Assembly (NCBI GenBank): GCA_026982695.1
Contig: JALSGS010000034.1
Span: 248,001 to 312,000, forward strand
DNA from: Saprospiraceae bacterium
Lineage (GTDB): Bacteria > Bacteroidota > Bacteroidia > Chitinophagales > Saprospiraceae
Direction of reading: 5' to 3'
Length of the DNA stretch: 64,000 nt
Below the pieces are notes generated by a model that was not told the origin of the DNA, ran no database searches, and saw nothing but the letters and a program-made list of their open reading frames with translations. Made by a program: the position numbers and the translations under genes. Numbering within the stretch: position 1 is the first letter of the stretch; each line of letters opens with the position of its first letter. This document shows, one piece after another, positions 34,466 to 43,548 of this stretch.

Positions 34466-34581
34466 ACCCTGGCCTCTTTCAACCTACGTGCCAAATCGGA
34501 TAAGTCGTTTTTGGCTGTCATTTTTTGCAGTCGATCGTGAAATTTTGTCAAAAGAGGGCATTTAGGTGCAAAAGCAGGCTG

Positions 34582-34596
34582 TTGTCAAAATGACAA
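34582..34596. promoter_or_regulatory. Perfect inverted repeat TTGTCA-AAA-TGACAA
   Basis: Six-base arms around AAA, between the divergent hsp20 and MFS genes. Related TTTTGTCAAAA and CTTGTCAG sequences lie close on either side. It has the shape of a dimeric repressor operator; the regulator is unknown. Confidence 0.4.
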
Positions 34597-34873
34597 TATA
34601 TTGCCAGCTTGTCAGATTGGCTTATTGTGGGGCAGTGTGATGCAAAGAAAGCTGGCAACACATGTATTGAGGCTAGTGGCTTTTATGTGCAGGTTGTGCA
34701 TTTCGATTAGGGATGAATTTTGGTTTGCGTGTTGTCGTCTTTATTTAATTAAACAAGCGTTGTTTATAAAGGTCAACCACAGGTGCCAACTGGGTTTTAT
34801 TGGCTGTTTTTAGTTGAAAGTAATAGCTGGCTCTTACTTTTCGTGCTGCACTAAACGATTTAAAAACAGTGGC

Positions 34874-36061
34874 ATGTCGCGTCGATTATTTACACGTACC
34901 GTAGTAGTGTTGGGGTTGATCAGTCTTTTTACCGATATGGCTAGTGAGATGCTGTATCCGGTATTACCCTTGTATTTAGAACAAATTGGCTTTTCTGTAG
35001 CAGGCATTGGTTTGTTGGAAGGTGTTGCACAAGCAGTGGCTAGTGTGAGCAAAGGGTGGTTTGGGCATTGGTCTGATCGGGTAGGGCGCCGGCTACCTTT
35101 TGTACGTTGGGGCTATGGGCTCAGCGCTTTTTCCAAGCCCCTGATGGCTATCTGGACGGCTCCCCTATGGGTGTGGGGCATGCGCACGTTCGATCGCTTG
35201 GGCAAGGGCATGCGCACGGCTGCACGTGATGCACTGTTGGCTGGTGAAGCCACTACCCAAACGCGAGGACGCATTTTTGGCTTTCATCGGGGCATGGATA
35301 CACTGGGGGCAGCTATAGGACCTTTGTTTGCCATATGGTGGCTGTCAGGGCATCCTGCCCATTACAGTGCACTTTTCTTTTGGGCTTTTTTACCGGGCTT
35401 GGCAGCTGTAAGTTTTACACTAGTATTGCGTGAGCTACCTTCGGCTACGCTGCCAGGTATGCGGCCACACCCACTCGCTTTTTTGAATTATTGGCGTACG
35501 GCGCCCCTGGCATGGCGACAGTTGATGTGGCCTTTGTGGGGATTTGCTCTACTCAATAGCTCGGATTTTTTTCTGTTACTGTGGCTACGCGAGATAGGTT
35601 TGAGCGATAGTTGGCTTATTGGCTTGTATGTGTGGTACAATCTGGTATATGCTGGGGCCGCGCTGCCGGCAGGTACCTGGGCTGACCGCTGGGGCATGAA
35701 GCGCGTGTATACTACGGGTTTAGTGTTATTTGCGGTAGTATATGGTGGGTTGGCTTTTGCCAAAACATGGTGGCAGGTAGCGGGGCTTTTTGTGTTGTAT
35801 GGCTTGTATGCTGCTAGCACAGAGAGCATTGCCAAAGCATGGATTAGCAACCTCGTGCCACGTGTACAGCGCGCTACTGCCATCGGCACTTATGAGAGTT
35901 TGCGCAGCCTTGGTGTGTTGTTAGCCAGCACGTTAGCAGGCTTAGTTTGGGAGCGGTGGGGAGCTGCATGGGTGCTTTATGGCACTGCCATAGGCACTTT
36001 GTTCATAGTGCTATGGATGGGGTGGCGAGTTCCCACACCTCCCCATGCACTCATAGAGTGA
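34874..36061 (+). CDS. MFS transporter
   Basis: 395 residues from the ATG at 34874. It has twelve predicted TM helices. The MFS loop 2-3 signature appears as GWFGHWSDRVGRRLPFVRWGY (shortened here to GHWSDRVGRR), preceded by MASEMLYPVLPLYL and followed by GKGMRTAARDALLAG. This type is often annotated as a drug/sugar MFS carrier of the YfcJ- or Fsr-like kind; the substrate cannot be stated. It is convergent with the thioredoxin gene. Confidence 0.87.
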   Translation: MSRRLFTRTVVVLGLISLFTDMASEMLYPVLPLYLEQIGFSVAGIGLLEGVAQAVASVSKGWFGHWSDRVGRRLPFVRWGYGLSAFSKPLMAIWTAPLWVWGMRTFDRLGKGMRTAARDALLAGEATTQTRGRIFGFHRGMDTLGAAIGPLFAIWWLSGHPAHYSALFFWAFLPGLAAVSFTLVLRELPSATLPGMRPHPLAFLNYWRTAPLAWRQLMWPLWGFALLNSSDFFLLLWLREIGLSDSWLIGLYVWYNLVYAGAALPAGTWADRWGMKRVYTTGLVLFAVVYGGLAFAKTWWQVAGLFVLYGLYAASTESIAKAWISNLVPRVQRATAIGTYESLRSLGVLLASTLAGLVWERWGAAWVLYGTAIGTLFIVLWMGWRVPTPPHALIE

Positions 36062-36087
36062 GGCAGCAAGCACTTGCCCACTGCATG

Positions 36088-36876
36088 TTACCACAGCACC
36101 ATGTCAAAGAGGCGGCGGTATTTTTTTGTCAGCTCGTGTTCGTGCCCCAACAGCCGGAATAGCGCGATGCCAGCTTTGCGCGGCAGTTCTTCGCAGCATG
36201 CTTTGTCGGCAGCAGTAGCGTCGATCAGTAGCTTGATGCCTTGTGCTACATTTTGTGCTTTAAGTGCGTCGCGTGCTTGTTCAAGTAGTTGGGCAGCTTG
36301 CGAACCCGAGTTGTTTTCGAAGCGCATAAGTGCAGCTAGGGTTTGAATGTCTTGAGCGGCATCCCACTGTTCATTCCCAGGACGTATGTGTTGGAGGAGT
36401 GCTTCAGCTTCGTCGGGTTGGAGAAATACCAGATGACGGGCAAGTGCTACCTTAGCTTCGTCATTGTTGGGGTGTTGCGCTACGAAAGTGCGGAGTTTTT
36501 CGATGAGTTGTTCGTCGGGAAGATCCTTTTCCGAGGCCAACAGCTCTTTCAATTGCTGTGCTTCCTGGCTAGGTATGTTTTCATCTAACCACTTAAGTAT
36601 AGCTTGGCGTGGCAGGGCACCTGAAAATTCATTAACCACTTTGCCCTTGACAAACAGCTTCACATTGGGGATGCCCATGATGCGGTATTGCTGGGCCAGA
36701 TCGGGTTGTTCTTCTGTATTGACTTTGACCAATACAAACCGGTCTTGATTTTCTGCAGCAATTTGTTCGAGTATGGGGCCCAATACGCGACACGGACCAC
36801 ACCAGGGAGCCCAGAAATCTACTAAAACGGGTTTGAGAAAGCTCTGCTCTATGACTTCTCGCTGAAAGTTTACCAT
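36088..36876 (-). CDS. Thioredoxin with C-terminal TPR-like region (CnoX/YbbN type)
   Basis: 262 residues. The N-terminal thioredoxin domain (1-110) has DFWAPWCGPCRVLGPIL and the cis-proline GIPNVKLF. The C-terminal half (about 125-255) is helical with TPR-like repeats (DEAKVALARHLVFLQPDEA). This is the layout of YbbN/CnoX, a redox-linked chaperone that works with GroEL and DnaK. The WCGPC motif is intact, unlike E. coli YbbN, so it should be redox active. Its place about 2.5 kb from groES-groEL fits but does not prove a link. Confidence 0.88.
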   Translation of the reverse strand: MVNFQREVIEQSFLKPVLVDFWAPWCGPCRVLGPILEQIAAENQDRFVLVKVNTEEQPDLAQQYRIMGIPNVKLFVKGKVVNEFSGALPRQAILKWLDENIPSQEAQQLKELLASEKDLPDEQLIEKLRTFVAQHPNNDEAKVALARHLVFLQPDEAEALLQHIRPGNEQWDAAQDIQTLAALMRFENNSGSQAAQLLEQARDALKAQNVAQGIKLLIDATAADKACCEELPRKAGIALFRLLGHEHELTKKYRRLFDMVLW

Positions 36877-37072
36877 AGACCCTCAATTTTTTTGATGCCT
36901 GGTAAATTTGCTTTTATCTGACCGTTCTCCTCACGCTCTGTTCCTTGCACTATGCGAATGCAAGGGATGCAATATTCATGCCCACGGATAGGAATATGCC
37001 GCTCTGTCAGCTTGTGTGACGATAGTTACCGACAGCCTGTCAAGAGCTTTTTGCGTATGGTGTGATATGGGA

Positions 37073-38023
37073 TTACCATGCCAGATGAAATAACGCGTCT
37101 CCATGGCTGACTACTGATTGATTTGTGTGTGCCAAAATGAAACAAGGATGTGGTGCGAATATTTGGAGCGCTTCCATGCCATAGGGATCAGCTAAGGTGC
37201 CGAGCAATTGGCCTTTGTTTACTTGCTGGCCTGCTTGGCATTTCCTGAGAAAGAGGCCCGCGCGTTTGGCGCGCAACCAGGAGGAATGGGATGCTAAACG
37301 TACTTGACCAGGGGGTGGTGGGGCTTGTGGTAACATATGGTGTGCATGCAGTAGGCGTTTGATGCCATCTAAGCCTACTTGAATTGCATATTCGTCGAAG
37401 CGCATGTTTTCTCCAGCTTCGTACACGATGATGGGTTTGTCTTCTTGTATGGCAACTTTTCGTAGGGATCTTGGTATGGGCTTTTGCGCAAGCAAAACGG
37501 GGGCGGCAAAGGCTTCTGCTAGCTTTTGACTGGGGTGGTGGCCTGCCGTATAGCGTACTTGTGGATAGTTGTAGTGGCTATGACCACCCGTGTGGAAATC
37601 TACGCCAAAATCACAAGGAGCGAGTACGTGTTTGGTGAGGATGCGCGCCATTCGCGCAGCTAAGGAGCCGCTGAGGCTTCCCGGAAAGCTCCGATTTACG
37701 TCTTTACCACCTGGTGCCTCACGCGATTGTTCGATAAAGCCAATGACGTTTACAACGGGCACAACTAATACTGCACCGCGTTGCAGATGCTTGAATAAGC
37801 CGGTACTGATCGCTCTGCGTAGTATCTCCACACCATTGGTTTCATCGCCATGAATGCCGGCAGTAAACAGCACGCAAGGGCCACGCTTTTTGCTGCGCTG
37901 CACCCATACGTGCATGTGGATACGCGTATGGGTAGGCAGGCGCCCCACGGGGATGCGGATCAGCGCTTCTTGGCCGGCAGGCACCTCAGTAGTGCCAATG
38001 ATCAGCGGTGTGGTGGCATTCAT
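37073..38023 (-). CDS. Succinylglutamate desuccinylase/aspartoacylase family protein
   Basis: 316 residues of the zinc carboxypeptidase-like AspA/AstE group. The metal-binding HGDETNG motif is at about 58-64 and a later DFHTGG at about 140, with NRSFPG between them. The C-terminal part carries a barrel/lipoyl-like end (GQQVNKGQLLGTLADPYG). Such proteins hydrolyse acyl-amino acid bonds; the substrate is unknown. It starts inside the stop of queD (4-bp overlap), so it is translationally coupled to it. Confidence 0.85.
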   Translation of the reverse strand: MNATTPLIIGTTEVPAGQEALIRIPVGRLPTHTRIHMHVWVQRSKKRGPCVLFTAGIHGDETNGVEILRRAISTGLFKHLQRGAVLVVPVVNVIGFIEQSREAPGGKDVNRSFPGSLSGSLAARMARILTKHVLAPCDFGVDFHTGGHSHYNYPQVRYTAGHHPSQKLAEAFAAPVLLAQKPIPRSLRKVAIQEDKPIIVYEAGENMRFDEYAIQVGLDGIKRLLHAHHMLPQAPPPPGQVRLASHSSWLRAKRAGLFLRKCQAGQQVNKGQLLGTLADPYGMEALQIFAPHPCFILAHTNQSVVSHGDALFHLAW

Positions 38024-38454
38024 GGTGCGGGGTATTCGACATAGTTGCGCGGCGTTTCATAGAGACGTACGTGCAGCTCAAGTTCTGAATCGATATGAGG
38101 ACGTAGTAGATGCCAAATGACGTAACAGATATTTTCGGCCGTAGGGATGCGTGCTCGGAACTCTTCTGTATCGAGATTGAGATTTTTGTGATCAAATCGC
38201 GATTCTACTTCATTGCGGATTAACTCCTTAAGCCACTTCATATCCACTACCATACCTGTGTCGGGATCTACAGGGCCTGTAACACGTACCTCTATTTCGT
38301 AGTTGTGTCCGTGAAAATGGGGGCTATTGCACAAGCCGAACACAGCTTGATTGCGCGCTTCGTCCCATTGCGGGTTGTGCAGCCGATGTGCAGCATTGAA
38401 ATGTGCGCGCCGAAAAACTGATATGCGAAAAGGTTTGTCGGGAATATGAGCCAT
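38020..38454 (-). CDS. queD: 6-carboxytetrahydropterin synthase / 6-pyruvoyl-tetrahydropterin synthase (QueD type)
   Basis: 144 residues. The zinc histidines are in HFNAAHRL and HFHGHNYEIEV, and the catalytic cysteine in LCNSPHFHGHNY. A late ETPRNYVEY completes the active site. It converts dihydroneopterin triphosphate to 6-carboxytetrahydropterin in queuosine synthesis, or acts as PTPS; which of the two cannot be decided here. It is the first gene of a two-gene operon. Confidence 0.9.
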   Translation of the reverse strand: MAHIPDKPFRISVFRRAHFNAAHRLHNPQWDEARNQAVFGLCNSPHFHGHNYEIEVRVTGPVDPDTGMVVDMKWLKELIRNEVESRFDHKNLNLDTEEFRARIPTAENICYVIWHLLRPHIDSELELHVRLYETPRNYVEYPAP

Positions 38455-38580
38455 GAGTTGTCAGCGTTTCGCTAATGATATATCGAGGCGCATGGTGTAA
38501 AACGATGCAATTGTCGGGAAGTTCAAATATAGAAGCAAAAGGCTGAGTGCCAATGCCTGGTGTGTCGTTTCGGGCCTTGT

Positions 38581-38600
38581 AACTATACTTAACTATACTT
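38581..38600 (+). repeat. Tandem 10-bp direct repeat AACTATACTT x2
   Basis: Two perfect copies lie 28 bp upstream of the -7 box of the outer membrane barrel gene. They could be a binding site for a regulator. Confidence 0.5.
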
Positions 38601-38627
38601 TTAGGGGCGTACCCTTACAGAAGCACG

Positions 38628-38635
38628 TATCTTTG
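38628..38635 (+). promoter_or_regulatory. -7 box TATCTTTG
   Basis: A perfect TAnnTTTG 28 bp before the ATG at 38664. The -33 element is not clear. Confidence 0.55.
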
Positions 38636-38663
38636 CTTGCCTTTGGGCAAAAAATAATAATTT

Positions 38664-39296
38664 ATGAAATGTCGGATCTATTTGCTGTTATTAATCATTT
38701 GGCCTGGAGTGCTCTGTGCTCAACAGAACCGTTTTGGTGCAGCCATTATCTTGGGTTTGAATGCTGCTCAGATTAATGGCGACAATTCGGGCGGGTACAA
38801 CAAATTGGGCTTGCGCGTGGGTCTACGTGGTATTGCTCGATTAAATGAGCGAGCTGAATTGAGTATGGATTTGTTGTATAGCCAGCGGGGGAGCCGCAGC
38901 GAGCTTGTTGTAGGCAGTGGGTTGCCAATATTTGTCATTCACCTGGAATATGCAGAAGTCCCCATACGTTTTACATACCGAGACTGGTACGACGAAAGCA
39001 AGCACTATTACAAGGTTTATGCTTCGGGTGGTGTGGCTTATAGCCGTTTGTTACAGTCGCGTTTTGAGAATACGGCACTTGTGTCTGAAGCCGAGCGTTT
39101 TAACGCAAATGATGTGAGCGTTTCGTTAGCCATCGGCTATATGAGCAGCCCACATGTGGGGTTCCAGATAGGTTGGTCGCGTTCGCTAGTGCCTTTGTAC
39201 AACAATAGAAAGTGGTTGAACAACGCAGGCTTGCCGCGCTATCCGCATAGTTTGTGGCCTTACTTTTTGTCTTTTGAGATATACTATGCGTTTTGA
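38664..39296 (+). CDS. Outer membrane beta-barrel protein, PorT-like
   Basis: 210 residues with a signal peptide (about 1-18, ending VLCAQ). The mature part is an eight-stranded-type barrel, with FGAAIILGLNAAQINGDNS at the start, LRVGLRGI, EYAEVPIRFTYRD in the middle and a C-terminal aromatic residue (YYAF). The pattern matches PorT-family and outer membrane beta-barrel domain proteins that are very common in the phylum. No specific role can be given. The next gene begins 15 bp later. Confidence 0.75.
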   Translation: MKCRIYLLLLIIWPGVLCAQQNRFGAAIILGLNAAQINGDNSGGYNKLGLRVGLRGIARLNERAELSMDLLYSQRGSRSELVVGSGLPIFVIHLEYAEVPIRFTYRDWYDESKHYYKVYASGGVAYSRLLQSRFENTALVSEAERFNANDVSVSLAIGYMSSPHVGFQIGWSRSLVPLYNNRKWLNNAGLPRYPHSLWPYFLSFEIYYAF

Positions 39297-39311
39297 ATAA
39301 ACTGTAAAACT

Positions 39312-39827
39312 ATGCATTTTCTTCTTTTGATCTTTGTTACATGGAGCTTTTGGGTTTCTTGTGGAGAGCGACAGAGCCCTGCCCAGCAGCAAGCACGCCA
39401 AGTGGTACAACAACAAGCGCCTTCGCAATTACACAGCTTGCCTAGCTTGCCAGTTCAAACTGCGCAAATGCTCTTTGAGCAATGCGATTATGTGGATTAT
39501 GTGTTTTATGAGCTGCCTATTTCCATGAGTCTTTATGAAAAACCGAGCATCCAACGAGCAGTACGACATATTTCGGCTACACCAGCCGCTATGGATCCGC
39601 GTTGTAAACCTGTAGGGCGCATCTTCTTCCAGATAGAAGGGGAAAATGTCGTACAGGCCGATATATATTTTACGCCGGGATGCACATATTTTGTCTTTCT
39701 CGACGAGCAAGGGAAGCCTCAATATGGCAATCAAATGACCGATGAATGCATCCAATATTTGAACAATAATTTTATGCATGCGGGCCTTAATAAGGCAGTA
39801 GTGCCGCTTGAGCAACGCAGCAATTAA
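39312..39827 (+). CDS. Hypothetical lipoprotein
   Basis: 171 residues with a lipoprotein signal and lipobox cysteine (WVSCGERQ). A Gln-rich linker follows, then a mixed alpha/beta domain with three cysteines (FEQCDYVDY, PRCKPVG, TPGCTYFVF). No family was recognised. It lies 15 bp after the barrel gene and probably shares its transcript, so both may act at the outer membrane. Confidence 0.65.
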   Translation: MHFLLLIFVTWSFWVSCGERQSPAQQQARQVVQQQAPSQLHSLPSLPVQTAQMLFEQCDYVDYVFYELPISMSLYEKPSIQRAVRHISATPAAMDPRCKPVGRIFFQIEGENVVQADIYFTPGCTYFVFLDEQGKPQYGNQMTDECIQYLNNNFMHAGLNKAVVPLEQRSN

Positions 39828-39890
39828 CGCAGGATGGGTATAGCATAACGGTTACTCTTCCCTTTCCATGGATCAAGGCCAGCCATGTGA

Positions 39891-39915
39891 CTTGTAAGTG
39901 GTGACTACTTACAAG
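39891..39915. promoter_or_regulatory. Inverted repeat CTTGTAAGT-N7-ACTTACAAG
   Basis: Nine-base perfect arms 100 bp upstream of the ppx/gppA gene and 64 bp after the lipoprotein gene. There is no T-run, so it is an operator candidate and not a terminator. Confidence 0.4.
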
Positions 39916-40015
39916 AAGATCATCTTGGTTTGCCTTGCGAAAGCGAAGGGGAAGGTCTTTGACTCGACTGTGCGTGCTGTTTCTCATGAAGTGATAGAGG
40001 GAAAAAGATCAAAAT

Positions 40016-40954
40016 ATGGATTCAACACCGCGCTGGGCCGTCATTGATTTGGGTACCAATACTTTCCACCTGTTGATTGTTGAGCCAGACGGGGCCAAAG
40101 GGTTTGGCGTATTGCATCGGGAGCAGCGGTTTGTCAAGTTGGCATTAGATGGCATTGAGTGGATTAGTGCTGAGGCTTGGCAGCGCGCTATGGAAGCATT
40201 GGAAGTATTCGACATGTATATCGATGCCTATGGCTGCGAGAAGGTACGTGCGCTGGGTACAGCAGGTTTGCGCACAGCAGGTAATGCCACTGCATTTTTG
40301 CAAGCCATACGCGAGAAAATAGGTATCGAGGTAGAAGTGATCGATGGGCAGCGTGAAGCGGAGTTGATCTTTTTAGGCACGCGGCAAGCCATACCGATGC
40401 AGCCTGGCCAATTGTATTTGATTATGGACATTGGTGGCGGAAGTGTAGAGTTTATTCTATGCGATCACGAGCAAGCTTTTTGGGCCGAGAGCTTTCCGCT
40501 GGGCGTTGCCGTATTGCGGCGGCGCTTTCATCGGCATGAGCCCATACAACCAGAAGAAGAGCGGGCACTACGTGCCTTTCTGGATGAGCAGCTGGCCCCT
40601 TTGCGTCGCGTATTGACTCAATGGCATGATTCGCCTCAGCTGATAGGAGCTTCGGGTACTTTTGACGTGTTAGCCCATGCTTTTGCCCATCGTCGGTTAA
40701 GCGCACATGGTTGGGCCATAGCGCGTGCAGCTATTAGGCCGTTTGCGCGCAAGGTTTGTGGTGCTACGCTTGCCCAGCGCCTAACAATGAAGGAGGTGCC
40801 TGCCAAGCGCGCCGATATGATCCCCGTAGCACTTATCTTGCTCGAATACGTGCTCGACATGCTGCCAGGAGGCGAAGAAGTGCTCGTGTCGGCATTTGCG
40901 CTCAAAGAGGGGGTATTGGCCGAATTGCTGGAGGCTTATCACCAAAAGCGTTGA
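40016..40954 (+). CDS. Ppx/GppA family phosphatase
   Basis: 312 residues with the ASKHA fold. The first phosphate loop is IDLGTNTFHLLIVE, the second DIGGGSVEFIL, and the adenosine-like motif region GASGTFDVLA. Proteins of this length without a C-terminal HD domain are exopolyphosphatases or (p)ppGpp-related phosphatases; the two cannot be separated from sequence. It stands alone, convergent with the DUF5916 gene (6-bp gap). Confidence 0.92.
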   Translation: MDSTPRWAVIDLGTNTFHLLIVEPDGAKGFGVLHREQRFVKLALDGIEWISAEAWQRAMEALEVFDMYIDAYGCEKVRALGTAGLRTAGNATAFLQAIREKIGIEVEVIDGQREAELIFLGTRQAIPMQPGQLYLIMDIGGGSVEFILCDHEQAFWAESFPLGVAVLRRRFHRHEPIQPEEERALRAFLDEQLAPLRRVLTQWHDSPQLIGASGTFDVLAHAFAHRRLSAHGWAIARAAIRPFARKVCGATLAQRLTMKEVPAKRADMIPVALILLEYVLDMLPGGEEVLVSAFALKEGVLAELLEAYHQKR

Positions 40955-40959
40955 GCACA

Positions 40960-43548
40960 TTATTGAGTTTTGCGCAAGCTGGCATAGTCGAGGTAGTAGA
41001 TGGCTTTGAGCGATAAGCTATTGGACTGCGGTGCATCGAACAGGTGCAATAAGTTGTACCAATAGTCTGTGCTTGAGTCGGATGCAGTACGGAGGACTTG
41101 GTTTTTCCATATAAGAAATAGGTCGCTGCCTGGTGCAAATCGCCAGCGCCACACTGCATCGATATTGAACACGTTGAAGTTGAGGTCGTGTAACGGTTGG
41201 CCGGAGTCAGTGATCCCTTTATAGGGTGAGGGCTGTAAGTTGCCTTGCTCGTCAAGCAAGTAAAAGGCGTGGTACTGTACCGATGACCAATAATGGCGGG
41301 CGCGAAACGACAGGGTCATATTGGGTGAAAAAGCATAAGTAGCTGTCAATTCATTGACGTAGGTACGTTGATTGCGGCGTCCGAATACGATGGCATTGCT
41401 GGGAAGTTGCTCATAGCCTACCCCCTCAGAAGGAATGATGCGATAGTAGGTGCCAGCGGCGGCTAAGTCGTACCATTGTGCAGCGGTCGAAGTGTGGCCC
41501 ACATAACCAGGCTCGTCGAACACCGAGTTGTGTGTTGTTTGCCATTCGAAACTGAGCTGATCATTGACGCGCAAGCGCGGACTTAACGACAGATTGAGCC
41601 CATAGTAGCCAGATTCGCGCCAAGAGCGTATGCCCCAGTTGCCGCTCAAGGCGAAACGCTTGCGAAAGTCGGAAGAAAACCAAGAGCCTATGCGATAGCT
41701 CGATGGGCGCAAAAAAATGCGGTTGGGCGTACGTGATTCAAACCAGTCGCGTGGGCTTAAGGGCTCAACCGCTACATTAAAGCCCATGTGGAAAAAGCTC
41801 CTGGTCGTGGCCCATGCCCACAGGCTTGTACTTAAGCGAGTGAAGATGTTGGGTTGGTAAAGGCGTTCGTAATTGAGGTTGAGCGAGACACCTGCATTGT
41901 TGAATTTGCCGAAAGGCTGAAACTGCCTAAAGCGCAAGCTAGCATTAACACTTCGCTCATTTGGGCTGCGCAGGAATCCCAGATCGTTGATCTGATAGGT
42001 AGGGCTCTCTTCGTTGTAGCGGGCGCTCCATTGCCAGCGCCCACTGACGCGGGCCATCTGCAAGTTCCATTTGTGACCTAATGAAGTACTATCGGGATAG
42101 AACAGCTGACTCAGCGCGGCACTACCACTGAGTGCGTACACGTTTCGCTTGTCGCGAAACTGAAACTCACTGCCAGTGACATTGGCTTCATGGGCACTGC
42201 CTTCGCGCCATACATTGGTATTGACTACAGAGATATAGGAGTTGTGGGGTAAGTTTTGGTCTAGCACCCATACGTTGTAGTTGGTCAAGGGGTTGGTGAG
42301 CACTTGACGTGTGATGCCTTCGCTGCTTTGTAGCGTGGCATGGGTGCGTGCTGCCAAAGCATTGAAAAAGCCAATACCCAGGCCGTTGTTAGTGCGTCCA
42401 GATATCTTGGTAGCATTGATAAGCTGTACTTGACTGGGGTTATCTATTACAGTTTCATCTTCCTGAGCCTGGGTATAAGGGGAGGAGTAGTAGTAGGGCC
42501 TGCCGCCCACGCGGCGAGAATAAAACAGACCAGCACGATTGAACAATTCGGTGCCTTCTGTGAAAAACTGTCGGTTTTCGTCGTAACGTATTTCAAAAGG
42601 AGAAAGATTGAGCACTTGGTTGTCTGAGCGCGCTTCGCCAAAGTCAGGAATGAGAGTCATGTCGAGTGTAAAGGCATCATTGATACCGTACTTCACGTCC
42701 ATACCGCCACTAAAGGATCGGCCCCAAGAGGATGGGGGTTGGGCATTTTTATCGTAGTAGTTTTCCACATAAGTAGCCAGAAAGGGAGTGGCAGAAAGGC
42801 GAATGGGGCTTTTGATGTGTTCGATACCGATGAGCCGTCCCGATTGGATGAGCAGACCTGACACTTCAGGATCTACAGCATTCCAGAACGACAGTTCGCG
42901 ATAGCGCCGTATTTGTCGGGCAAAGTTGATGTGCCAAATCTGTTGATCGGCGGTGGGAAAACGCAGTGCTGCGTAGGGAATACGCATCTCTGCGATCCAA
43001 CCGCGTGGTGTAATGCGCGCTTTGGCATCCCATACGGCATCCCAGTTGCGATCGCCGCGAAGGAGGGCATTGCCGGGACCGCCGCGGCGGTTGCCTGCTT
43101 CGTTGTATTTCAGATCAAGTTGTACGCCTCGGGGTGTGATGAAGAAGCCCAAACCATTGAGGCCATCGCGGTAGGCATCGATGGTCAGGCCAAACCAGTC
43201 GGTATTGCCCAGATTGTCGCGTTCGGTGAGTTCCTGCAAGATGGAATCGGGCTGTGGATCGTGGCAAATGACGCCAATCCATAGGGCATCGTCGTCGTAC
43301 AGTACGCGTACTTCGGTGGGCAAGCGCGAGGGTTGACCAGGTTGGGGCTCGAACTGCACAAAATGGCTGGCTACTTCTGCTTCGAGCCATGCTGGTTCGT
43401 CGAGCTGCCCATCGACTTTGAGGCGTTGTTGTGGAGGGATTCGGTGCGCTTGTAGGGTGCGTGCAGCTTGTGGTGCTTGAGCAAGTATATTTACTGTCCA
43501 CATACAAATGCAAGCGGCCCATAGCCATGAGCTTTGCAATAGGTGCAT
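40960..43548 (-). CDS. DUF5916 outer membrane protein with CBM9-like N-terminus
   Basis: 862 residues from the ATG at 43548, which begins a signal peptide ending LAQ; a 17-residue upstream extension is rejected. After a CBM9-like beta domain (about 30-210, with VDGQLDEPAWLEA and WIGVICHDP) the rest is a long series of amphipathic strands typical of DUF5916 proteins, thought to be outer-membrane barrels that handle carbohydrate. Segments such as TDWFGLTIDAYRDGLNG are conserved. The function is unknown. An exact copy of the dispersed word lies inside at 41903-41915. Confidence 0.85.
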   Translation of the reverse strand: MHLLQSSWLWAACICMWTVNILAQAPQAARTLQAHRIPPQQRLKVDGQLDEPAWLEAEVASHFVQFEPQPGQPSRLPTEVRVLYDDDALWIGVICHDPQPDSILQELTERDNLGNTDWFGLTIDAYRDGLNGLGFFITPRGVQLDLKYNEAGNRRGGPGNALLRGDRNWDAVWDAKARITPRGWIAEMRIPYAALRFPTADQQIWHINFARQIRRYRELSFWNAVDPEVSGLLIQSGRLIGIEHIKSPIRLSATPFLATYVENYYDKNAQPPSSWGRSFSGGMDVKYGINDAFTLDMTLIPDFGEARSDNQVLNLSPFEIRYDENRQFFTEGTELFNRAGLFYSRRVGGRPYYYSSPYTQAQEDETVIDNPSQVQLINATKISGRTNNGLGIGFFNALAARTHATLQSSEGITRQVLTNPLTNYNVWVLDQNLPHNSYISVVNTNVWREGSAHEANVTGSEFQFRDKRNVYALSGSAALSQLFYPDSTSLGHKWNLQMARVSGRWQWSARYNEESPTYQINDLGFLRSPNERSVNASLRFRQFQPFGKFNNAGVSLNLNYERLYQPNIFTRLSTSLWAWATTRSFFHMGFNVAVEPLSPRDWFESRTPNRIFLRPSSYRIGSWFSSDFRKRFALSGNWGIRSWRESGYYGLNLSLSPRLRVNDQLSFEWQTTHNSVFDEPGYVGHTSTAAQWYDLAAAGTYYRIIPSEGVGYEQLPSNAIVFGRRNQRTYVNELTATYAFSPNMTLSFRARHYWSSVQYHAFYLLDEQGNLQPSPYKGITDSGQPLHDLNFNVFNIDAVWRWRFAPGSDLFLIWKNQVLRTASDSSTDYWYNLLHLFDAPQSNSLSLKAIYYLDYASLRKTQ
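41903..41915 (-). repeat. Dispersed word GCCTTTCGGCAAA, exact copy
   Basis: It is in the - orientation, inside the DUF5916 gene, read there as PFGK. The sequence continues AATTC and not AATGG, so it is the 14-base form. Confidence 0.85.

Larger units (their letters stand above)
34392..34873. other. Divergent intergenic region between hsp20 and the MFS gene
   Basis: About 480 bp without a supported gene. It holds a leader hairpin for hsp20 (34441-34465) and the inverted repeat at 34582-34596. No perfect TAnnTTTG box was found in it. Confidence 0.55.

Noticed and set aside
34478-34495. Sigma-54-like element TTTGGCACG-N4-TTGAA on the - strand upstream of hsp20
   Set aside because: The -24 part fits but the -12 part lacks the needed GC (TTGAA instead of TTGCA or TTGCT), so it was not called as a promoter.
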